A stretch of 56,975 nt of DNA from Opitutia bacterium (GTDB lineage: Bacteria; Verrucomicrobiota; Verrucomicrobiia; Opitutales; Opitutaceae). The position numbers and the translations under genes are program-made. Numbering within the stretch: the first letter of the stretch is position 1; each line of letters starts with the position of its first letter. The stretch is from the NCBI GenBank assembly GCA_003142955.1, contig PLOH01000118.1, positions 55,958 through 112,932 of the forward strand. Direction: 5' to 3'. Of the stretch, positions 50,377-56,975 are shown one piece after another. The notes under the pieces are model-generated. The model was not told where the DNA came from and did no database searches. It saw nothing but the letters and a program-made list of their open reading frames with translations.

Positions 50377-50520
50377 ACTTTTTCGGAAACCGCGCTAGCC
50401 TCCACTTCCGCTCCCGCCAAAGCCTCCATGAAGGAGTGGCGCGCACCCTTCCTCAGCGTCGCGCCCGGCCGATGCTGCACTGTGGCGCCTTTGCCTCAGC
50501 CTCGCGCTTCCCTGCCCCGT

Positions 50521-50640
50521 CTGAGCCAAGATCATGCAATTGCATGCAATTCTTCCTCGTGCGCTCGCGAACCGATTGGTGGGCGGTGTAGGAAGCCCGC
50601 TGGCGGGCGATCAACGGTCGCAAGCGACCTTCGGCTGAGC
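50521..50640. repeat. REPIN-B copy 2
   Basis: Blocks CTGAGCCAAGATCATGCAAT, CCTCGTGCGCTCGCGAACCG, GTGTAGGAAGCCCGCTGGCG, GGTCGCAAGCGACCTTC and GGCTGAGCC follow the same order and orientation as at 47113-47240. Confidence 0.8.
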
Positions 50641-50695
50641 CTTCGCGACGGTGGAGTAAAACCGTTTCGAACGAACCCGGATTGTAAAACGGCAG

Positions 50696-51001
50696 CTACG
50701 ACTGAAGGTTGTGGACAGCAATGGCCGTCTCCTGCGGTGGCGTCTTGAACCCGCCTTTGATGCCCTGCTTCATTCGGGGCAAGAGGATGCTGTCGCGGAA
50801 TCGCACCCAACTCGCCTTGGAGTCGTGGACTGCCACGACCGTCCAACCTCCAGCCGCCGGGCCAGCCGCGTGGAAGATCTGGCCTTTCGGCAGGCTGTCC
50901 CGGCTGGGATGCACCGCCGTGATTGACGCCTCGTATTGCGTCTTAGTGCCGCCAGGAAAGTGATGGATGATTGCGTAGGCCGTTTTCTTCGCAGGTTGCA
51001 T
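50696..51001 (-). CDS. Small conserved hypothetical protein (dimeric alpha/beta-barrel-like)
   Basis: 101 residues. A strong GGAGGAG ribosome-binding site lies 7 bases before the ATG, unusual for this genome. The sequence (YAIIHHFPGGTKTQYEASIT, GQIFHAAGPAAGGWTVVAVH, SKASWVRFRDSILLPRM, ETAIAVHNLQ) alternates beta and alpha elements like antibiotic-biosynthesis-monooxygenase/dimeric alpha-beta barrel proteins, but I see no catalytic motif. Cytoplasmic. Stands alone next to repeats. Confidence 0.75.
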   Translation of the reverse strand: MQPAKKTAYAIIHHFPGGTKTQYEASITAVHPSRDSLPKGQIFHAAGPAAGGWTVVAVHDSKASWVRFRDSILLPRMKQGIKGGFKTPPQETAIAVHNLQS

Positions 51002-51481
51002 TCTTGTTCTCCTCCCAGGTTGACGGAGCCACCTCTCGCGGCCCCTGAATCTGAAGTAAAAGTTAAGATCTGTTTAGGGTTGGCTCCGGAACTGCGCCGG
51101 CACACGTCGAGACATGCCGCACTGCGCAATCATTACTAATCCTTCCTATAAATGGTATTAATCCTACCAGTCAAATGGCCCGGTTGGAATTATGTGCCGG
51201 ACGATCGGTTGGCGGCGGCGCCGCACCTCAGCTTACCGATGTTGTGTTCATTCAGTCGTTGAGCCAAATCCTCGATATAGCCCACGGAGAAATGGTTTGG
51301 TTAGCCTGCATCCATCATGAAACTGGCGAAGATTGTCCAAAGCGGCGAGCGACGGAGCATGAAGAGGGCGCCAGCCCCAGAACGCACCAGAAATCCATGA
51401 TGGATGGCAGGTTAGCCTTGGCGCAACGGCGTGCCAACCGCCAAGCGCGGCGCAGGCCATTACACCGGTGAAGTGAACGCC
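51002..51481. other. Gene-free stretch
   Basis: Upstream region of the minus-strand gene ending at 50696 and downstream region of the PEP-CTERM gene. Slightly AT-rich around 51120-51180 (candidate promoter area). Open frames here are short and without recognisable content. Confidence 0.35.
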
Positions 51482-52573
51482 CTAAATCGCAAGCGCCGAT
51501 TTCCGTCGGTAGGCCAGCGCCCCGAGCGTCAGCATTCCGGCGAGCAGCATCGCGGCGGTACTCCCGCCATCAGGCACTCCCGGTCCATGGGTATCCACCG
51601 TCTGTTGGGTGACAAAGATGCTGTCTTCGGGCTGGTTCATGCTCCCAATGCCGGTGATCGTCGCGCTGTTGACGCTGTCCAGGGAAATGGCCCATATATT
51701 GTTGTTCGCGCCTGGGCTCTCGCTGGTCACGATCACGTCGCCCGCATACTGGTCAAACTGCGACGCCGGGGCAAACAGGACGTTGTACGGGTAATTCACG
51801 CCATAGAACCCTTCAACAGGGTTGGTCTCGCTAGAGATATTGGCTGGCACAAAGCTGATCGATTCGGCCGCCGGGATCTGGAACACGGGCGTTACCGTCC
51901 CGCCGGGGGAAATCGCATTAATCAATCCCGTGCCTTCCGACGTGGTAAAGAGCGTCCCCGCGGCATAGGTTCCGAACTTCTGCGTCGCAAAACCAATCCC
52001 TTCGGTGTCGGCGTTGAGGTTGGCCAGCAGGGAAACCTGACCGGCCGTTCCAACCTCGTAGACGGCGCCGGTGGTGGTCGTGACAATCATGTTATTGCCG
52101 TACAACCCGGCTGTATCGAAGCTGATTCCGCGCACATCACCGCTCCCAACGGTCGCAAATAGGCTCGCTGCACCACCAGTGTTCGCAAACTGATAGATTT
52201 GTCCGTTGGCCCCGGAACCAGCGAAGATAGCGTTGGATCCGTAGCCGCTACTATTCGGGGAAGCCGAGAGGACGACCTCGCCGCTGGCGCCCGGAACCGT
52301 CCCAAACGTGCTGATAATCGAGCCGCTGAGGTCGGTCTGGTACAATAGGTTGCTACTGGGATATCCCCCCGTTCCGACGAACTTGTTGCCGGCATACGTG
52401 AGGCCAATCGGCGACGCATTGCCAGAATAAATGCCTTGTAATTGGCCCTGGGTGATGAACGGCGGGGATTTGAACGTTATTTGCGCGGGCGCTTGCGTGA
52501 CCAAGGCAGCCAAGGCGACGCCATACGCTCCGAGGATGAATCTGCTCATTTTGATATTCATGGTGATATTCAT
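51482..52573 (-). CDS. PEP-CTERM (VPDSG-type) surface protein with propeller-like repeats
   Basis: 363 residues. Signal peptide near the start (MSRFILGAYGVALAALVTQ from the third in-frame Met at ~52549; the annotated start is the first Met). The body repeats blocks such as GIYSGNASPIGLTYAGNKF, NNMIVTTTTGAVYEVGTAG and AGTLFTTSEGTGLINAISPG, a beta-propeller pattern. The C-terminal tail is VPDGGSTAAMLLAGMLTLGA followed by LAYRRKSALAI: sorting motif, hydrophobic helix and basic end. Such proteins are processed by an exosortase/EpsH-type system and exported with exopolysaccharide. No exosortase gene is in the window. Confidence 0.88.
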   Translation of the reverse strand: MNITMNIKMSRFILGAYGVALAALVTQAPAQITFKSPPFITQGQLQGIYSGNASPIGLTYAGNKFVGTGGYPSSNLLYQTDLSGSIISTFGTVPGASGEVVLSASPNSSGYGSNAIFAGSGANGQIYQFANTGGAASLFATVGSGDVRGISFDTAGLYGNNMIVTTTTGAVYEVGTAGQVSLLANLNADTEGIGFATQKFGTYAAGTLFTTSEGTGLINAISPGGTVTPVFQIPAAESISFVPANISSETNPVEGFYGVNYPYNVLFAPASQFDQYAGDVIVTSESPGANNNIWAISLDSVNSATITGIGSMNQPEDSIFVTQQTVDTHGPGVPDGGSTAAMLLAGMLTLGALAYRRKSALAI

Positions 52574-53766
52574 GGGTTAAACGCCGCTACGGTGGGGTGG
52601 AAGTGTGAGTGGGAAATCATGTACCAAGCGGATCGCCGATTGGGCAACCCCAGTGTATTAGCATATCAAATGCCACCCATTAGCTAAGATTACGGCAATA
52701 CTCGTAACTGTTTGCTTCAGCGCGACCAAGCGCCGATAATATTGGCAAAGGTTGCTCCACCCCGGAGTTAAAGAAGTCCAAAAACTGTAAAGCTGTAAAC
52801 TTTTCCGACGATCGTGTTAAGGTTCGGAGTTGGGGGCGTTCAAGTCAGTCCGCCCTCTGACTCGGTCACCAGGGCGCCAGCCGCCCTTCCGCCATTCAGA
52901 GAAACGACGCGGGCGCGAAGCCCAAGCTGGCAGGCCCTGCGCCAGATGGAGGCGATGAAGGGTCGGAGCGGTTTCCGGGGATGTGAGTAATCCGGACTCG
53001 GATCCCTAAATCGCGGGATCGATCTCTTGAGGAATCTTAGCCGTCCTTATGCAGTTAAAGAGATCGTCGCCAAAAGGCGCACCGTTTGGCGTCGTTGATG
53101 GTGTGCAACTTATAACGACTGACGCCGTCGCCTCAACGACGGGAGGGAGTTTCAGGTTTACAAGATCTTCTACGATCCTGCCGACCAGACCAAGCATTTA
53201 CGCCAGCTTGGCTGGCAATTCGAAATCCGCCAAACTGATCACTACTTTCTTTATGGCCATGGGCACCAATGAAATGCCTGACCATGCGTTGCATCGCGCC
53301 CGCCATCGCCCTGTTGTCATCGTGACCCGCGTGGACAGGGTCATGCCGACAATCACATGACGCGTTTCCGATTGCCGTTGGGTCGGCGATCCTTCTTTTC
53401 GTGTAGGGTACCTCTACCAGTTGATCGGTGCGCTTGGAGCGAATGAAGTACTTGCCATCACGCTCGGCGGTATTGCCCCAGCCATTGTCTTTTGTTCGAA
53501 ATTCCTCGGCGGTGGCGGCCGGGCGATGGTGCGGGTTGCCGTAACTGGCGACGAATTCCCGAGCTTCTGCCGCTGGACTCAACAGGTGATATTGGATATC
53601 AACTCCGCGATCCATTCTCAGGTCGCCCCCTCAGAATCCCTGCACTAGATCCCGACCGTGCAGCATCGTGCACGATCAGCCGTCCAGTCCACCGGCTTCC
53701 AAACACTGGTCCGTGGCCGATCTGACGTTCCCCGGAAGCTGGCCCAATATCGTCGCCCAATCGCCG
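52574..53766. other. 1.2-kb stretch without a convincing gene
   Basis: 52574-53000 is the upstream region of the PEP-CTERM gene and shows no gene. On the minus strand of 53006-53720 several overlapping frames contain protein-like pieces (for example KYFIRSKRTDQLVEVPYTKR, and MLGLVGRIVEDLVNLKLPPV directly after a TAA at 53200-53198), but none has a family I know, and frames shift between pieces. A decayed gene is possible. Confidence 0.35.
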
Positions 53767-54114
53767 CTACTTGCGCGCTTTGACCAGCCCCGCCGCCTTC
53801 TTGATCAGGTTGACGCTAGCTATCGAGACCCCGAACTCCTTGGCGACAGCGGATGCGGCTTTCTTCCCTTTGAGCGCCTTCACCATGCTCGCCTTCAGCT
53901 CCGGCGTGATGCGGGCGCGCTTCTTGCGCCCCTTCGAGCGGCCTGTCTTACCGCCAACAGCTTTGAGCGCCCCGATGAATTCCTTCAAACTGGCATAGCC
54001 ATATTTTCCCGGCAATCCCGCGAGTTCACTGGCCCGCACGCGTGCGATGGCCTTCTTGAGCTCCAGGGTTTTGGCTTCTAAATCCGCCAGTTCTTTTATC
54101 TTGTCGGTTATCAT
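53767..54114 (-). CDS. Small basic HTH DNA-binding protein
   Basis: 115 residues from MITDKIKELADLEAKTLELK (six more if the ATG at 54132 is used). An N-terminal coiled coil, a middle GYASLKEFIGALKAVGG, a very basic linker (RSKGRKKRARITPELKASMV) and a C-terminal helix-turn-helix (SAVAKEFGVSIASVNLIKKA) like the resolvase/transposase-type HTH. It resembles small nucleoid- or regulator-type proteins with an H-NS-like layout. Next to a 41-bp dispersed repeat and an otherwise empty stretch. Targets unknown. Confidence 0.7.
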   Translation of the reverse strand: MITDKIKELADLEAKTLELKKAIARVRASELAGLPGKYGYASLKEFIGALKAVGGKTGRSKGRKKRARITPELKASMVKALKGKKAASAVAKEFGVSIASVNLIKKAAGLVKARK

Positions 54115-54224
54115 ATGGCATCCATGTTCCATAATCTGTTGCTAGGCCGCAAGTCGATTTTGCCGCCTTGCGGTCTATAATCCAGACTGCATCGATCTCG
54201 ATTCTAGGCAGGGCCAGACAACTT

Positions 54225-54265
54225 CGACATCATGCAGGAGCCTGCTCTTTCGGCCCGTGCGACAT
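54225..54265. repeat. 41-bp dispersed repeat, copy 2
   Basis: CGACATCATGCAGGAGCCTG then CTCTTTCGGCCCGTGCGACAT; 38 of 41 bases equal to 37704-37744. The gap 54115-54546 holds no other feature that I can support; short open frames on the plus strand look random. Confidence 0.6.
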
Positions 54266-54546
54266 CCCGCAGTTCTCGACCCATCGCACTCTACCATCGC
54301 CAACTCTCCTCCTCAGGCATGTCCTTCTCTCCTTCGAGCACGAGATCGCTTTCGAACGTTTCCAAAAGCGTTAACCAGCGATAAACCCGAAAAAAGCAGG
54401 GAAACGCGCCTTTCCTTTACTCTGCATATCACGCCATTTCCGAAGGATCTTTTCCTCCCGCTTTCTCTTTTCCGCCTCCAACGCTTCGTGCGTGTACGTT
54501 CTCATTGGGGTCTTATGGCAAACGCTTGAGCCGAGCGTCACGGTCG

Positions 54547-55137
54547 CTAGCCCGCGTTCGCTCCAGTGACTGGTTCACCACTCCTTTTCAATGCGTAGAT
54601 TCTGTTGATCCTCGGCTGAATAAACCAAATGCCAAGGGGGAGAAACCAGATAAGGAAGAATGGACCGGCGTAATCGTCGAACGACACCGACTTGCTGCTC
54701 TCAGCCATGACCAAATTCTTGGACACGAAGTAAAGGCTGTAGAACATGCAGAACATGGCGAAAAAGTGAAACGGCATGATCAGTGCGAATGCCGTTAGAT
54801 TCTGGATCTGAAGAACCGCGATGAACGCGAAGACATAGACTGTTGGGTAGATCATGGCGAACCGAAAGAAACCCATGCGCGGTTTTAAGGGTCGCGGAAC
54901 AACAGAGTTGAGAAACGATCCCAGCGACCACAGCCATGAGAGATTGCAGAAAATGTATAGTGCAAAAACAATGCCGAATAGCCAACCACCGGCTCGTACG
55001 AAATGCTCTGGTCTTCGTTGTGCCACCAACAAGAGGTACGTGACGCACGCTACCTGACCGAAGAACGGTACGCAGATCAGCAAGAGGAAAAGCTGCCAGT
55101 GCTTGGCACGGAGAAAGAGACTGGTAATCGCATTCAT
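54547..55137 (-). CDS. Polytopic membrane protein, unknown function
   Basis: 196 residues with about five hydrophobic helices: WQLFLLLICVPFFGQVACVT, GGWLFGIVFALYIFCNLSWL, FAMIYPTVYVFAFIAVLQI, LIMPFHFFAMFCMFYSLYFV and GPFFLIWFLPLGIWFIQPRI. The end (QPRINRIYALKRSGEPVTG) is soluble. This layout, with FxKxxFFLIWFFPIGIWxIQPR-like last helix, is seen in uncharacterised proteins of several phyla. A 31-codon micro-ORF ends 15 bases upstream on the same strand. Confidence 0.75.
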   Translation of the reverse strand: MNAITSLFLRAKHWQLFLLLICVPFFGQVACVTYLLLVAQRRPEHFVRAGGWLFGIVFALYIFCNLSWLWSLGSFLNSVVPRPLKPRMGFFRFAMIYPTVYVFAFIAVLQIQNLTAFALIMPFHFFAMFCMFYSLYFVSKNLVMAESSKSVSFDDYAGPFFLIWFLPLGIWFIQPRINRIYALKRSGEPVTGANAG

Positions 55138-55152
55138 ACTTATGCCGAAGGT

Positions 55153-55248
55153 TTAGCGTTTTGAAGCGCCGAACGGCGGCGCGACGGGTGCGCTGGCGGT
55201 CGATGTGCTGCTGGCTGGTGTCGACAGTTGATGACGATCTGGCGGCAC
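55153..55248 (-). CDS. 31-residue Pro/Ser/Thr/Ala-rich micro-ORF upstream of a membrane protein
   Basis: GTG at 55248, stop at 55155-55153. Peptide: MPPDRHQLSTPASSTSTASA then PVAPPFGASKR, exactly as long as, and alignable without gaps to, the micro-ORF at 38943-39038. No good ribosome-binding site, so it is less certain as a gene than the other copy. Confidence 0.4.
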   Translation of the reverse strand: MPPDRHQLSTPASSTSTASAPVAPPFGASKR

Positions 55249-55278
55249 TGCCAGGGGCCGGGTATTAGGGTGCTCACT

Positions 55279-56975
55279 TTATGGGAGATTTGCAGGCGGT
55301 CCAACGAAGCGGACTTCCATCCCACCCGGATAACTTTTTAAAGCGTCCATCCTGTTAACACTGAAATTCTTATCCCAACAAACAAAGAGCTTGAACGGAA
55401 ATTCACCATAGAATTGGCTCTTGAAGTTGTTTATAGTTATGATTTTGCCACGTTTCCCGTCAATCATCACCTTCAGTTTCATTAGCTCATTCAACTTGTG
55501 ACCGTCCCCCTCCGCGCCAAATTGCGAATCGGAATCCGTGATGTCGGCAAGTCGCGTGATAGCATTTTCTCGTGACGTCAAAAACACAGCCTCAGGACCC
55601 AGTGAATGGATGATTTCTAGCGTTTCGGGGTCCACCGTGATCACAACGGGCACCACAGAGAGCAGTGCAACGACTTCAGGACGCTCTGCCTCCGCGGCGA
55701 TCATAAGCGGCGTGGCACCGCTGCGGTCCTTCGATACGACCGCCGCGCCTCTGTCCAACAGCAGCTTCACCAGATCAAGGGACCCCTTCTCGGCGGCGAT
55801 CATAAGCGGCGTGGTATAGTTCCTATCCTGAGAATCAACCGCTGCGCCTTTGTCTAGCAGCAGCTTCACCACTTCAAGATGCTCGTTCTGCGCGGCGAAA
55901 AAGAGCGGCGTGCGACCGTAGTTGCTCTTGGGATCCACCGCTGCCCCCTTGTCCAACAGCAGTTTTACTAAAACTAGGTGCCCTTTATCGGCAGCAACGT
56001 GAAGCGGGGTGAAGCCGCCATTGAGCTTGGCATCAATCCCCGCGCCTTTTTCCAGCAACAGTCTCACCACGTCTAGGTTTCCTTTCTCCGCGGCGCTATA
56101 AAGTGCCGTGAAACCGTGGTCGTTCTTGGCATCCACCACCGCGCCCATGTCCAGCAGCAGCCTCACCACATCTAGGTGCCCCTTCTCGGCGGCGATCATA
56201 AACGGAGTAAAACCGCCTTTGATCTTGCCATCCACCGCCGCACCTTTCTCCAGCAACAGCCTAACCAGGTCAAGGTGCCCGTTCTGTGCGGCGCTGTAGA
56301 GCGGTGTGAAACCGCCGTTGATCTTGGCATCCACCGCCGCGCCCTTTTCCAACAGCAATTTCACCACGTCTAAGTGCCCGTTCTGCGCGGCAACAAAGAG
56401 AGGCGTGGTGCCGTTGCTACTCTTGGGGTCGACTACCGTGCCTTTTTCCAAAAGCAACTTTACTATATCAAGATATCCATTTTGCGCTGCGCTGAAGAGC
56501 GGGGTGGCACCTTTGTCATTCTTGGCATCAACGACTGCGCCTCTTTCTAGCAGCAACCCCACCACCTCCAGGTGTCCTTTCTCCGCAGCAACGTAAAGCG
56601 GCGTGAAACCGCCGTTACGCTTGGCGTCAACTACAGCGCCTTTCTCCAAAAGCAGCTTTGTGACCGCAAGGTGCCCGTTCTGCGCCGCAATGGAGAGCGG
56701 CGTGGTACCATGGTAATTCTTGGCGTCTACGGTCCCTCCTTCGTCCAGTAGCAGTTTTACAACCTCGATGTGCCCATTCTGCGCAGCCATGAAAAGCGGC
56801 GTGTGCTTCCTATTATCGGCGGCATCGACCGCATCGACCAAACTCGGATCGGTCACGAGCAAAGCGCGGACCTTCTCCACATCTCCTGCTTTGGCTGCAT
56901 CATGGATCGGTGCTGCACGTAGCCAGCAGGCAGATGCGAGCGCAAGGCCCAAGCCTAGCCCGGAAATTTCACAAT
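55279..56975 (-). CDS. Exported ankyrin-repeat protein (5' end outside window)
   Basis: At least 557 residues; the frame is open to the right edge (…CEISGLGLGLALASACWLRA), so the true start and the front of the signal peptide lie outside. About 13 ankyrin repeats follow, with the TPLxxAAxxGHLxVVxLLLxxGAxVDAK consensus (for example TTPLFVAAQNGHLDVVKLLL). Several neighbours are nearly identical, pointing to recent repeat duplication. The C-terminal ~130 residues (VITVDPETLEIIHSLGPEAV; LNELMKLKVMIDGKRGKIIT; GGMEVRFVGPPA) are non-repetitive and unknown to me. Probably a periplasmic or secreted binding protein. Confidence 0.9.
   Translation of the reverse strand, partial: CEISGLGLGLALASACWLRAAPIHDAAKAGDVEKVRALLVTDPSLVDAVDAADNRKHTPLFMAAQNGHIEVVKLLLDEGGTVDAKNYHGTTPLSIAAQNGHLAVTKLLLEKGAVVDAKRNGGFTPLYVAAEKGHLEVVGLLLERGAVVDAKNDKGATPLFSAAQNGYLDIVKLLLEKGTVVDPKSSNGTTPLFVAAQNGHLDVVKLLLEKGAAVDAKINGGFTPLYSAAQNGHLDLVRLLLEKGAAVDGKIKGGFTPFMIAAEKGHLDVVRLLLDMGAVVDAKNDHGFTALYSAAEKGNLDVVRLLLEKGAGIDAKLNGGFTPLHVAADKGHLVLVKLLLDKGAAVDPKSNYGRTPLFFAAQNEHLEVVKLLLDKGAAVDSQDRNYTTPLMIAAEKGSLDLVKLLLDRGAAVVSKDRSGATPLMIAAEAERPEVVALLSVVPVVITVDPETLEIIHSLGPEAVFLTSRENAITRLADITDSDSQFGAEGDGHKLNELMKLKVMIDGKRGKIITINNFKSQFYGEFPFKLFVCWDKNFSVNRMDALKSYPGGMEVRFVGPPANLP

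Noticed and set aside
53006-53615. Protein-like open frames on the minus strand
   Set aside because: Pieces change frame, contain a stop (TAA before 53197) and match no family I know; kept only as a possible decayed gene.
54168-54529. Short plus-strand ORFs
   Set aside because: Pro/Ser/Arg-rich random-looking translations without start signals.
1-56975. tRNA, rRNA or riboswitch genes
   Set aside because: No cloverleaf-like sequence, rRNA motif or known riboswitch core was seen on either strand; a covariance-model scan would be needed to exclude them.

Overview
The window is high-GC bacterial chromosome and looks like Verrucomicrobiota, most likely an Opitutales/Opitutaceae-type genome. Supporting signs are a secreted protein ending in a VPDGGST (PEP-CTERM/VPDSG-CTERM type) sorting tail, a type II secretion (T2SS) operon of a style I associate with that group, many secreted glycan-active and propeller proteins, weak Shine-Dalgarno use, and many short dispersed palindromes between genes. 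This assignment is inference; there is no rRNA or other marker, and I saw no tRNA, CRISPR array, integrase or transposase.

Layout. 1-2.87 kb (minus): TetR regulator, RND membrane-fusion protein and the start of an RND permease, an efflux operon running off the left edge. 3.1-9.1 kb: a glycine-zipper lipoprotein, two stand-alone receiver proteins around a periplasmic repeat protein, then an NtrB/NtrC-like kinase and sigma-54 activator and a Tyr-rich secreted protein. 9.4-21.8 kb (plus): a compact T2SS operon, a periplasmic leader gene followed by gspE-F-G-H-I-J-K-L-M, a GspC-like gene, and GspD split over two genes. Most junctions up to the first gspD gene overlap by a few bases.

22-28.7 kb: a two-TM membrane protein, a His-rich repeat protein, a clan GH-A hydrolase with a PA14 domain, and a hybrid histidine kinase with a propeller sensor that is cut by one in-frame amber codon. 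29-32.8 kb (minus): a probable nickel-uptake unit, nikR then a TonB-dependent receptor, a SAM methyltransferase and a six-TM membrane protein, headed by a near-consensus NikR operator. 33.1-36.3 kb: a large secreted DUF362/NHL-propeller fusion. 36.3-39.3 kb: a decayed DUF418 gene, small ORFs and a PIG-V-like mannosyltransferase. 39.4-50.3 kb: GH43 enzyme, ndk, an S26-peptidase-like protein, a YfcH-type epimerase, glgA, rnr, an MhqO/MhqD-like pair and NDH-2. 50.7-57 kb: accessory genes including the PEP-CTERM protein, a small basic HTH protein and a 5'-truncated ankyrin protein.

The most interesting points are: (1) the GspD secretin split inside its N3 domain into two separately exported polypeptides; (2) the NikR operator overlapping the nikR start codon, and the operon it heads; (3) two homologous 31-codon Pro/Ala/Ser/Thr-rich micro-ORFs, each just upstream of a membrane-protein gene; (4) several families of REP/REPIN-like palindromes, one inserted in frame in the GspC-like gene and one pair bracketing ndk; and (5) the amber-interrupted hybrid kinase.
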